From: Acidobacteriota bacterium
Lineage (GTDB): Bacteria; Acidobacteriota; Terriglobia; Versatilivoradales; Versatilivoraceae
DNA length: 37,953 bases
Assembly: GCA_022826755.1 (NCBI GenBank)
Contig: JAJDUG010000046.1
Location: 1-37,953 of the forward strand
Reading direction: 5' to 3'
Part shown: piece by piece, positions 16,516 to 24,433 of the stretch
Position numbering within the stretch: position 1 is the first letter of the stretch
Layout: each line of letters begins with the position of its first letter
The notes under the pieces: generated by a model
The model's input: only the letters and a program-made list of their open reading frames with translations
Databases searched by the model: none
Told to the model about the DNA's origin: nothing
Translations under genes and position numbers: made by a program

Positions 16516-18806
16516 ACCCCACCCAAACCATGGCCCCCGCCCAGACGGAGGTCGAACAGAAGTACAAGGTCATCGGGACCCGGCCCATACGCCATGACGG
16601 AGTGGACAAGGTCACGGGACGGGCTGTCTATGGCGCCGACGTGCAGTTGCCGGGCATGCTCCATGGAAAGGTGCTGCGCAGTCCTCACGCCCATGCCAAC
16701 ATCAAATCCATCAACACCGCAAAGGCGGAAGCCCTCTACGGTGTGAAGGCCGTGATGACGGCCGCCGATTTTCCGGACTCGGGGAGTCGCACCGCCAACC
16801 TGGGGGAATTGGGCGAGGTCCCCTTGAAGCCCATGTGCGACAACGTGATGGCCTCCGACAAGGCGGTCTACCACGGCCACGCCGTGGCGGCGGTGGCGGC
16901 CACCAGCCCGCACATTGCCGAGGAAGCTCTCGGGCTGATTGAAGTCGAGTACGAGGTGCTGCCGCCGGTCATGGACGTGCTCAAGGCCATGGACGAAGAT
17001 TCTCCGCTGGTGCACGAGGACCTCTACACCGACGAGCTGGGAGAGAAGAGCGCCAAGCCCAGCAACGTGGCCTCGCATACGCGGCATGTCAAGGGCGATC
17101 TCAGCCAGGGGTTTGCGGCCGCCGACCACGTATTGGAGCGGGAATATCGCTGCGCCACCGTCCACCAGGGCTATATCGAACCCCACGCGGCCACGGCCAT
17201 GTGGAATCCCGACGGCTATCTGACGATGTGGGTGACCACGCAGGGCGCTTTTACGGTGCGCACCAGCGTGCACCAGATCCTGGATATCCCGGTCTCCAAG
17301 CTCAAGGTCATCCCCACCGAGATCGGGGGCGGCTTCGGCGGGAAGATCCCGGTATATGGGGAGCCGGTGGCCGCGGTGCTCTCCCGGAAAGCCAGGCGCC
17401 CCGTCAAGGTGGTCATGGATCGGACCGAGGTCTTTCAGGCAACCGGACCCACCTCCGGTTCCTATGTCAAGCTGAAGATGGGCGTCACCAACCAGGGGCG
17501 CATCACGGCGGCCGAGACCATGCTGGCCTACGAGGCCGGCGGCTACCCCGGCTCCATCGTGGCCCTGGGGGGGATCTGCATGTTTGCCCCCTACAATATC
17601 GACAACACCACCATCGACATGTACGACGTGGTGGTGAACAAGCCCAAGACGGCGGCCTACCGGGCGCCGGGAGCCCCCAATTCGGAATTCGCCGTCGAGT
17701 GCATGCTCGACGAGTTCTGCGAGAGACTCGGTTTGGATCCCATGGAGATCCGGCTGCTGAATGGAGCCAAGGAAGGCGACATACAGTCCCACGGGATTCC
17801 CCATCCCCGGATCGGATGTATCGAGACCACCGAGGCGGCCCGGGACTGCGAGCACTATCAGACCCCGCTGGAAGGGCCCAATCGGGGCCGCGGGGTGGCT
17901 TCGGGCTATTGGGTCAACGCGGGCCTGACCTCGAGCGTCACCGCCCGGCTCAACGGCGACGGCACCGTCACCCTGCAGGAGGGTTCCACCGATATCGGAG
18001 GCACCCGGACTTCCATCGCCATGCAGTTGGCCGAGGTGCTGGGGATTCCGGTGGAGGACGTGGTTCCTTCGGTGGTCGATACCGATTCGGTGGGATATAC
18101 CGAAGTCACGGGAGGAAGCCGGGTCACCTTCGCCACGGGATGGGCGGCCTACAACGCCGGTCAGGCCATCAAGAGCCAGCTCATCGAGCAGGCGGCCGAC
18201 CTCTGGAAGGTCGACAAGGACCAGGTGTCCTTGGCCGACGGAGTGATAACCACCACCAATGGCGATTCCAGGTCCATGACCATCAAGGAGCTGGCGGCCG
18301 ACCTCAGCCAGAAGGGCATCGACGTCGGAAGCCGTGAGACGGTCACTCCCCAGAATCACGGGGGAGCCTACGCCACCCACGTGGTGGACGTGGAGGTCGA
18401 TCCCGATACCGGAAAGGTCACCATCCTGCGGTACACGGCCGTGCAGGACGCCGGGAGGGCCATCCACCCCAGCTACGTGGAAGGCCAGATGCAGGGCGGG
18501 GTGGTTCAGGGCATCGGCTGGGCCCTCAACGAGGAGTACTTCTACAATGAAGACGGGCTTCTGATGAACTCCAGCTTCCTGGATTACCGCATGCCCACCA
18601 GCCTGGATCTGCCCATGATCGAGACCATCATCGTGGAAGTGCCCAACCCGGGACATCCCTACGGCGTGCGGGGGGTGGGCGAGGTGCCCATCGTTCCGCC
18701 CCAGGCAGCCATCTCCAACGCCATCGCGCGGGCTGTCGGGGTGCGCCTGGGCGATCTTCCCATGTCTCCCCAGACGGTGGTGAAGGCGCTGTCGGCCAAG
18801 AGCTGA
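16512..18806 (+). CDS. Molybdenum hydroxylase molybdopterin-binding large subunit (xanthine dehydrogenase family)
   Basis: A 764-residue catalytic subunit. The N-terminal domain begins RPIRHDGVDKVTGRAVYGADV; GGGFGGKIPVYGEPVAA is a Mo-cofactor contact; the C-terminal GVRGVGEVPIV supplies the base Glu724 expected for hydroxylation. The loop facing the Mo atom is AYRAPGAPNSEF (Y383), unlike AYxCSFR of true form I CO dehydrogenase, so CO oxidation is not supported. The family hydroxylates purines, aldehydes, nicotinate or aromatic CoA esters; the substrate here is open. No Tat signal is seen, so cytoplasmic. A strong terminator follows 28 bp after the stop. Confidence 0.93.
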   Translation: MNPTQTMAPAQTEVEQKYKVIGTRPIRHDGVDKVTGRAVYGADVQLPGMLHGKVLRSPHAHANIKSINTAKAEALYGVKAVMTAADFPDSGSRTANLGELGEVPLKPMCDNVMASDKAVYHGHAVAAVAATSPHIAEEALGLIEVEYEVLPPVMDVLKAMDEDSPLVHEDLYTDELGEKSAKPSNVASHTRHVKGDLSQGFAAADHVLEREYRCATVHQGYIEPHAATAMWNPDGYLTMWVTTQGAFTVRTSVHQILDIPVSKLKVIPTEIGGGFGGKIPVYGEPVAAVLSRKARRPVKVVMDRTEVFQATGPTSGSYVKLKMGVTNQGRITAAETMLAYEAGGYPGSIVALGGICMFAPYNIDNTTIDMYDVVVNKPKTAAYRAPGAPNSEFAVECMLDEFCERLGLDPMEIRLLNGAKEGDIQSHGIPHPRIGCIETTEAARDCEHYQTPLEGPNRGRGVASGYWVNAGLTSSVTARLNGDGTVTLQEGSTDIGGTRTSIAMQLAEVLGIPVEDVVPSVVDTDSVGYTEVTGGSRVTFATGWAAYNAGQAIKSQLIEQAADLWKVDKDQVSLADGVITTTNGDSRSMTIKELAADLSQKGIDVGSRETVTPQNHGGAYATHVVDVEVDPDTGKVTILRYTAVQDAGRAIHPSYVEGQMQGGVVQGIGWALNEEYFYNEDGLLMNSSFLDYRMPTSLDLPMIETIIVEVPNPGHPYGVRGVGEVPIVPPQAAISNAIARAVGVRLGDLPMSPQTVVKALSAKS

Positions 18807-18834
18807 GGGGATGTGATCTTCAGACGAAGCAATC

Positions 18835-18873
18835 GGGCTCGAGGCCGGGCAAGCGGCTTCGAGCCCTTTTTTT
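18835..18873 (+). terminator. Rho-independent terminator of the Mo-hydroxylase operon
   Basis: GGGCTCGAGGCC (18835-18846) pairs with GGCTTCGAGCCC (18855-18866) over 12 bp with one G-U wobble, around an 8-nt loop, and is followed directly by seven T residues (18867-18873). This is a textbook intrinsic terminator placed 28 bp after the large-subunit stop. The downstream MoaD-like gene must use its own promoter or read-through. Confidence 0.92.
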
Positions 18874-18910
18874 GACTGGAACTGGCTGGCAACGACTGAA
18901 AGGCGACATC

Positions 18911-19174
18911 ATGGCTATTGTCCACATCCCGGCTTTGCTGCACTCCCTGACCGGCGACGTGAGGAAACTGGAAGTCGAGGGGCGGACGGTGGGAGACTTG
19001 ATCGACCAGTTGGAGCTGCTCTACCCGGGGATTCGGGACCGCCTGGTGGAGAACGGTCATCTCCGGTCGGGCCTGGCAATCTTCGTGGACGGAATGGTCC
19101 GGCGGGAAGCGCTGGAGTACGAAGTCCCTCCCGGGAGCGAGGTGCTGTTCGTTCCGGCCGTTGCCGGCGGGTGA
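18911..19174 (+). CDS. MoaD/ThiS-family sulfur carrier protein
   Basis: An 87-residue ubiquitin-like beta-grasp protein ending in a double glycine (VPAVAGG), the tail that is adenylated and thiocarboxylated in MoaD and ThiS. TVGDLIDQLELLYPGIRDRLV and GSEVLFVPAVAGG are typical. An upstream in-frame ATG at 18872 overlaps the terminator T-tract, so ATG 18911 is chosen. It lies between a molybdenum hydroxylase and a phosphatase gene, and starts 3 nt ahead of the next gene after its stop. The location suggests a role in molybdopterin dithiolene sulfur supply or in cofactor sulfuration for the neighbouring enzyme; ThiS or another sulfur carrier is the alternative. Confidence 0.85.
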   Translation: MAIVHIPALLHSLTGDVRKLEVEGRTVGDLIDQLELLYPGIRDRLVENGHLRSGLAIFVDGMVRREALEYEVPPGSEVLFVPAVAGG

Positions 19175-19177
19175 GCC

Positions 19178-20026
19178 ATGAGCCGAGCTGGCCAAGGAGC
19201 GTCGGAAATCAAGGCACCGCCATCGTGTGAGGAACTGGCCGAGCTGTTGGAAAAGGCGCGGCTGCTGGCAGCCCAGACCAGGAGCCTGATCGACCAGGCC
19301 CTGGCTCGAGGGATCAGCCACAGCTTGAAGGCGGACAGGACCTTTGTGACCGAGGTGGACCTGGCCGTGGAAGAGCATGTCCGCTCGGCCTTGAGCGGTT
19401 GGTTCCCCTCCCATGGCATCCTGGGCGAGGAGTTCGACGCCTGCAACCCGGAAGCGGACTACCAGTGGATTATCGACCCCATTGACGGGACCCGCAGCCT
19501 GCGCCATCGGGTCCCGCTGTTCGGAACCGTCCTGGCCCTGCACTTTCGCGGCCGTCCGGTCCTGGGCCTGATCGACCTGCCGGGTCTCGACCGCTGTTAC
19601 AGCGGCGCCCTGGGCTTGGGAGCCTGGTGCAACGGCCGCAGACTGCAGGTCGCCGATCTCGCCCCAGACGATGCTCTCGATCAGGAGATCCTGTCGATTG
19701 GCGAGCGGGCCCAGTTCCACGAGGCAGGCAAGGCGGACGTGCTGGAACAACTCTATCGGTCCCATCCCAGCGTTCGGACCTACTGCGACTGCTTCGGCCA
19801 CTGCCTGGCCCTGGAAGGTTCGGTGGGAGCCATGATCGATCCCGATCTGCGTCTCTGGGACGTGGCGGCCACGCCGGTGCTGGCCCGCGAGGCCGGTTGC
19901 AGCTTTCACTGGCTGCGTCGGGATGAGAAGTGCCGCAAGGGCGGCTGCTACGACGTGGTGTTCGGCAAGCCCAGGGTGGTGGATTGGGTGATGCGTCTGT
20001 GGAACGGACTTGATAGTGGTCAGTGA
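19178..20026 (+). CDS. Inositol monophosphatase family protein
   Basis: A 282-residue Mg2+-dependent phosphatase of the IMPase/FIG superfamily. Motifs: VTEVD, LGEEFD (E84/E85), IIDPIDGTRS (D100, D103, G104, T105) and LWDVAATPVLAREAG. Family members dephosphorylate inositol phosphate, histidinol phosphate, PAP or fructose bisphosphate. It begins 3 nt after the MoaD-like gene, implying co-translation. The final codons (LDSGQ and stop, about 20011-20026) are supplied by a TGGTCAGTGATCAG repeat array, so its native C-terminus may have been changed; the catalytic domain is complete. Histidinol phosphatase-like (HisN) activity is one option. Substrate uncertain. Confidence 0.9.
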   Translation: MSRAGQGASEIKAPPSCEELAELLEKARLLAAQTRSLIDQALARGISHSLKADRTFVTEVDLAVEEHVRSALSGWFPSHGILGEEFDACNPEADYQWIIDPIDGTRSLRHRVPLFGTVLALHFRGRPVLGLIDLPGLDRCYSGALGLGAWCNGRRLQVADLAPDDALDQEILSIGERAQFHEAGKADVLEQLYRSHPSVRTYCDCFGHCLALEGSVGAMIDPDLRLWDVAATPVLAREAGCSFHWLRRDEKCRKGGCYDVVFGKPRVVDWVMRLWNGLDSGQ

Positions 20027-20051
20027 TCAGTGGTCAGGGATCAGTGGTCAG
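20011..20051 (+). repeat. TCAGTGGTCAG-type direct repeat array
   Basis: Three to four near copies of GTGGTCAGTGATCA in tandem. The left end is translated as the last residues of the phosphatase and contains its TGA stop (20024-20026). A matching array lies in reverse orientation at 20200-20240, so the pair forms a large inverted repeat around 148 bp. Confidence 0.8.
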
Positions 20052-20319
20052 CAGCACCCCCGTTCGGCCGTGCCGGTCATACGAGGGAAAACGACTGGTC
20101 GTTAAACAAAGGCGAACCACGAATGAACACGAATAGGTAACCAGACAAAAGGATCTCGTTTCTCGACAAGCGGCGCCATGATGCTTGACGTATGGGTCAA
20201 ATCACTGACCACTGACCACTGGCCACTAATCACTATTCACCTGGCCGCGCCCCGCCTCATAAGACGGGGCGCTTCATAGAGGGGAAAACCGGGGTATTTC
20301 AGACTCCAAGGAGACCGTG
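20052..20319. repeat. Intergenic repeat region before the radical SAM gene
   Basis: No gene is supported. At 20107-20137 is a good copy of the dispersed element GCGAACCACGAATGAACACG followed by AATAG. At 20200-20240 is the inverted partner of the TCAGTGGTCAG array (ATCACTGACCACTGACCACT and degenerate continuation). The dispersed element therefore sits inside the arms of the inverted array, a nested arrangement. AAGGAG at 20308-20313 is the ribosome site for the next gene. No clear promoter is seen. Confidence 0.65.
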
Positions 20320-22821
20320 ATGTTGGAACTCAAGGACGACCAGCGTCTCTATCTGCCGGACCTGTCCCACCTGGAGATGGAAGGCCTGCGGTTCTTCATC
20401 GATGGCGCTGAGCCCAACTGGCTGGCTACCGGCCGGAGGGGAGCCAGGCTGTTGGAGTGGTTGCGCGAGCCCCTGACGGTTGGAGCCTTGAGCCGGCGCT
20501 ACGCGGAATGGCTCCAACTGGATGCCGCCAGGTCGTGGCTGCACGTGCATTCCTATGTCCGCGACTGTCTCCGAAGGGGCATGGTGTCTTTCACACCCGT
20601 CGAGCGCGCTCCCTATGCCGGTCGCTCGGCCCATCTGAGCCTGGACAAGCTCTCCGAGGTCTGGATCCACACCAACAATTCCTGCAATCTCTCCTGCACC
20701 CATTGCCTGGTCAGTTCGTCTCCGGCGGCCGATCCGGGACTCCCTACCGCTCAACTGCTCCACATCATCGACCAGGCGTGCGAGTGCGGGGTGGAGCGGT
20801 TCTACTTCACCGGAGGAGAGCCCTTCGCGCGTCCCGATGTCTTCGAGCTGATCGAGGTCGTCACCGAAAAGAAGCGGGCCGAGCTGATTATTCTGACCAA
20901 CGGGCTGCTGTTCCAGGGGAAGCGGCTGGACCGGCTCGCTCAATTCGGCCGGGACCGGCTGCGGCTGCAGATCTCGCTGGACGGCGCCGTGGCGGAAACC
21001 AACGATCGCTACCGGGGGCGCGGCACCTTCGACAGGATTGCCGAAGGGACCCGGGCGGTGGCCGGGCTGGGATTCCCGGTTTCCCTGACCACCGTGGTCA
21101 CCCGCGACAACCTGGAGGAGCTGCCCCTGATCACGCGCATCGTCAAGGACTGGGGAGCCCAGTCGCAGCACCTGATGTGGATGCACCGGCGGGGACGGGT
21201 CCTGGAGACCGGGCAGGACGCATTCCCCTCCTGCGAGGATCTGATAGGAGCTGTCCGGACCACCGCTCAGGAAGCCGCAAGGCTGGGCGTCGGGCTGGAC
21301 AACCTGGAATCTCTGAAGTTTCGAGTCAACGGGCGGCCGGGGATCAAGCACGACCTGGGGAACCAGTTCTGGGATTCCCTGTGCGTCTATTCCGACGGAA
21401 CCGTCTATCCTTCGGCCGCTTGCGCCAACCACGAGCCCCTGGCCGCCGGCGTGGTGGACAACGGGAATTTGCGTCAGATCTGGCAGGACTCTCCGGTGGC
21501 CCGACGGTTTCGGCAGGCCTCGGTTGCCAACAAGTCCTGGCTCCGGGACGATCCCTTCCGATTCATCCTGGGGGGCGGAGATATCGAGCACAGTTATTTC
21601 TTCAGCGCCGACGGGGCCGGGGCAGGGGACCTGCATGCCCCCGACCCCTACTATGAGGTTTACCGCGCCCTGGCCCAGGACATCATGGTCGAGTTGGCTC
21701 AGGAGCCGCGGCGCAGCCTGAACGGGCGCTCCTCCCTTGACGGCCCTGTGATCTACCATTCGATGGGCGAAGGCGCCGTGGCCTGCGGCGCCGGCAGGGA
21801 CCAAATCGATGTGGGCGACCGGACCGCGGTCGCCACCCTGCACTCCAACTGCGTGCTGGCCTTCGATATCGAGGGGTCGCGCCGGGTGGTGCGGGAGTTC
21901 TACGCCAAGGCCGCGGAGAAGCCGCAGGCGGAACTCTGCTGTCCCATGGAGCCTGATCCGGACGAGGTGAGCCATATCCCCAGGGAAGTGATGGACCGGT
22001 TTTACGGTTGTGGTTCTCCGGTTGCCCTGTCCGGATTGGGTTCCGGAGAAACGATGCTGGACCTGGGATCGGGGGGCGGAATCGATTGTTTCATCGGCGC
22101 CCGGAAAGTGGGTGCCTCGGGAAGGGTCATCGGCGTGGACATGACCGGCGAGATGCTGGCCGTGGCCAATCGGAACCGGACCGCGGTAGCCGAGACGCTG
22201 GGCTACGACGTCGTCGAGTTCCGGCAAGGCTTTCTGGAACAGATTCCGGTGGAGAGCAAGACCATTGACCTGATCACCTCCAACTGCGTCGTCAACCTCT
22301 CACCCGACAAGAAGGCGGTCTTTCGGGAAATGTGGCGGGTGCTGAAGGATCATGGCCGCACCGTGGTGAGCGACATCGTCAGCCGGGAATCGGTGCCCGA
22401 CCACCTGCGGGTCAATCCCAGGTTGTGGGGAGAGTGCCTGGCGGGAGCGCTGACGGAAGAGGAATTCATGACCTGCCTGGAACAGGCGGGGTTCCACGGA
22501 ATTCAGATTCTGAAGCGGGACTTCTGGAAGACAGTCGAGGGATGCACCTTCTACTCCGTCACCCTGCGGGGCTTCAAGTTCGAAAAGACCGCCGATCCTC
22601 GCTTCGCGGGGCAGCGGGCCGTCTATCTCGGACCTCAAAAGGCGGTCATGGACGAGGAAGGGCGCCTCTTTCCGCGCAACGAACCGGTTGAGGTTTCCAC
22701 CGATACGGCCGCCAGGCTCAGCCGTCCCCCCTACCGGGGGTCATTCCTCATTCAGGGGCAGGGCCGGGAACTGCTCTTGCTCGAGGATGACAGTTGTTCC
22801 CCCGGCAGTTCCTGCTGTTAG
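20320..22821 (+). CDS. PqqD-like / radical SAM / ArsM-like methyltransferase fusion
   Basis: An 833-residue fusion; the ATG at 20320 is chosen because AAGGAG lies 6 nt upstream. Residues 15-95 resemble a PqqD-type winged helix (peptide-recognition fold). Residues 112-330 are a radical SAM domain with CNLSCTHC (C122, C126, C129) and GGEP (165-168). Residues 350-450 look like a SPASM region with only C355 and C368 left; FILGGGDIEHSY lacks the usual cysteines. From about 505 an ArsM-like methyltransferase follows: LCCP (C540, C541), RFYGCGSP (C564), LDLGSGGGIDC (SAM site), SNCVVNLS (C656), GECLAGAL (C706), then a FYSVTLRGFK tail, a YLGPQKAVMDEEG domain and the end SCSPGSSCC. Arsenic or other soft-metalloid chemistry is inferred; the product is unknown. 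Confidence 0.85.
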   Translation: MLELKDDQRLYLPDLSHLEMEGLRFFIDGAEPNWLATGRRGARLLEWLREPLTVGALSRRYAEWLQLDAARSWLHVHSYVRDCLRRGMVSFTPVERAPYAGRSAHLSLDKLSEVWIHTNNSCNLSCTHCLVSSSPAADPGLPTAQLLHIIDQACECGVERFYFTGGEPFARPDVFELIEVVTEKKRAELIILTNGLLFQGKRLDRLAQFGRDRLRLQISLDGAVAETNDRYRGRGTFDRIAEGTRAVAGLGFPVSLTTVVTRDNLEELPLITRIVKDWGAQSQHLMWMHRRGRVLETGQDAFPSCEDLIGAVRTTAQEAARLGVGLDNLESLKFRVNGRPGIKHDLGNQFWDSLCVYSDGTVYPSAACANHEPLAAGVVDNGNLRQIWQDSPVARRFRQASVANKSWLRDDPFRFILGGGDIEHSYFFSADGAGAGDLHAPDPYYEVYRALAQDIMVELAQEPRRSLNGRSSLDGPVIYHSMGEGAVACGAGRDQIDVGDRTAVATLHSNCVLAFDIEGSRRVVREFYAKAAEKPQAELCCPMEPDPDEVSHIPREVMDRFYGCGSPVALSGLGSGETMLDLGSGGGIDCFIGARKVGASGRVIGVDMTGEMLAVANRNRTAVAETLGYDVVEFRQGFLEQIPVESKTIDLITSNCVVNLSPDKKAVFREMWRVLKDHGRTVVSDIVSRESVPDHLRVNPRLWGECLAGALTEEEFMTCLEQAGFHGIQILKRDFWKTVEGCTFYSVTLRGFKFEKTADPRFAGQRAVYLGPQKAVMDEEGRLFPRNEPVEVSTDTAARLSRPPYRGSFLIQGQGRELLLLEDDSCSPGSSCC

Positions 22822-23630
22822 ACGGGAGAGTCCAGTTCCCACACCTCGGTGCTCACCGATCCGTCATCCTTCACGGCAACCACGCGGTATTGCGGGGGAA
22901 AAAGCTTCAGGTGCGGGGGGCCCTCATCATAGCTCAACCGATAGGTGATGGACCCCGTGCCGAAGACGGGAACGTGTCCGATGCGCGTTTCCCAGGGGTA
23001 GTGGGTGTGTCCGTGGAACACCGCCGCGACCGAGGAGTCGCGGATCAGGTTCTGCAGGCGAGGCAGATCTTCCGGCGTCATGCTGTCGAACTTTTCCACT
23101 CCCACGTGGACCGGCGGGTGGTGGGTGAGGATGATGGTGGGAACCGATTGCTGCAGTTGGTCTTCCAGCCAGGCAAAGGCGCTCGGCTCCAGGGTGTAGA
23201 CGTCGGTCTTCCATGCTCCCCAGTCCAGACTGAGAAAACGGACACCCCCGACCTCCCAACTGTAGTTGAACAGGCCGTGACGGGGTCCGCTGGGGAAGAT
23301 CCTCGCCCTGCAGGCGTCGCGGTCGTCGGCGTTGCCCGGAATGTAGTACCAGGGCAGGTCCAGGCCATGTGCGCGGGAAACCAGCGGACCCGGCGCCGGA
23401 GCCTCGCCCTCCAGTCCGTAGATGGCGCGGGCGCCCTCGTAGGACTCGGGGCGGGAGGAGGTGCAGATCATGTCGCCCGTGTGGGCGATGAAGGCGGCTC
23501 CGTGGCGGTCGTGGCGGGCAATGTGGGCCAGGGCAGCGCTCAGGGCGCGTCCCGATGCATAGAGATGCAACAGGGTGTCGATGGTTTCGCCGACGTGGGA
23601 GTCGGTGATGTGAATGAATTTGAGTGACAA
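22818..23630 (-). CDS. Metallophosphoesterase (CpdA/Icc-like)
   Basis: A 270-residue calcineurin-like phosphoesterase. Motifs in order: ITDSH (D10, H12), HTGDM (D53), PGNADD in place of the usual GNHD, LTHHPP and FHGHTH. The two-metal centre is thus intact except for the GNHD His-to-Ala change. The open frame extends far upstream into repeats; the TTG at 23630 is preferred since AGGAGAAG lies 2 nt upstream and the first strand begins at once (LSLKFIHIT). Such enzymes act on cyclic nucleotides, nucleotides or phosphodiesters. It converges with the fusion gene, the two stops sharing 4 nt (22818-22821). A functional link to that gene is only suggested by position. Confidence 0.87.
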   Translation of the reverse strand: MSLKFIHITDSHVGETIDTLLHLYASGRALSAALAHIARHDRHGAAFIAHTGDMICTSSRPESYEGARAIYGLEGEAPAPGPLVSRAHGLDLPWYYIPGNADDRDACRARIFPSGPRHGLFNYSWEVGGVRFLSLDWGAWKTDVYTLEPSAFAWLEDQLQQSVPTIILTHHPPVHVGVEKFDSMTPEDLPRLQNLIRDSSVAAVFHGHTHYPWETRIGHVPVFGTGSITYRLSYDEGPPHLKLFPPQYRVVAVKDDGSVSTEVWELDSPV

Positions 23631-24433
23631 CGCTTCTCCTCGGACCGATAAGCGAATTGTGGGTGCTGCCGAACAACCGACCGGAAGCTGTTTGCCGGGG
23701 TTCAGCCGCCTGCCGGCGTGGCCCGCATTGTTGCAGAAATCGGCGGCTCCGACCAGAGACTTGTCTGAAACAACAGAAAAAAAGAATGATCCACTAAGAC
23801 ACACGAAGGACCACGAAGACACACGAAGAAAGACAATGTTCTTGACCCACTCAAAGGGAACGCTCCGTGGGTTCGGGTGAGGGGAAACGCAATCAGTCAG
23901 CTTCACGTGCAGCAGCCTCTCGTCCTGTAAATCCTGTGCATCCTGTCTATCCATGTTCAACAGGTCGATAACCGGATCAACGGGACAGGGTCCTTGTTGC
24001 CGATAGGCCACGAAGAAAGACTGAAGGAGATCCATTCATATTCGTGTCTATTCGTGTTCATTCGTGGTTCGTCTTTATCAACGCCCCCTGTTTCACTCTC
24101 GAATGATCCGCCCGTCGTGGGGGCGGGGGCTCGGCTTGCCCGGTTCGAGATTTTCTTCGGTCACCCGATTGCCTTCGAGTATGATGGCCGATTCCGGATC
24201 GAGGCCAAAGGGAGGTTCGGTTTGGCAGCGCCGGATCCGGGTCCCAACCCTCCAACCGCCGAGTCGGCTGGAGCGGCGCCGTTTTTTCTAGCCCCGGGTG
24301 GTCGAAAATGCGAACCTGGAACTGAAGCACGGTTCGGGGCAATCGGGTGCTTCCTCGAGGCCGTTTTTTCCGGCCCGATGGTAGCGAGTTGCTGTTCGCC
24401 GGACCGGTTCCGGCCGCTCTGAGGATTCTGTCC
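23631..24433. repeat. Long repeat-bearing intergenic region
   Basis: About 800 bp without a supported gene. 23792-23835 holds a CCACGAAGACACACGAAGA repeat. 23921-23957 holds TCCTGTAAATCCTGTGCATC and related TCCTGT units. 24039-24079 is an inverted copy of the dispersed element (TTCGTGTCTATTCGTGTTCA then TTCGTGGTTCGTC), nearly identical to the piece at 3824-3866. The segment 24080-24433 is GC-rich and shows no gene or clear promoter. TGAGGA at 24419 serves the following pntAA. Confidence 0.65.

Noticed and set aside
16455-18656. A 733-codon minus-strand open frame opposite the Mo-hydroxylase large subunit
   Set aside because: The plus-strand gene has all the catalytic motifs; the opposing frame has none and is a shadow.
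16512-18806. Aerobic carbon monoxide dehydrogenase large subunit (form I CoxL)
   Set aside because: The diagnostic AYxCSFR active-site loop is absent; AYRAPGAP is present in its place, so only the broad Mo-hydroxylase family is claimed.
20299-22227. A 642-codon minus-strand frame opposite the radical SAM fusion
   Set aside because: It has no motif, and the plus-strand protein shows conserved clusters, GGEP and SAM sites.
23994-24422. A 142-codon frame ahead of pntAA
   Set aside because: It runs through the dispersed ACGAA repeat, has no family match or ribosome site, and its composition is unlike that of a gene.
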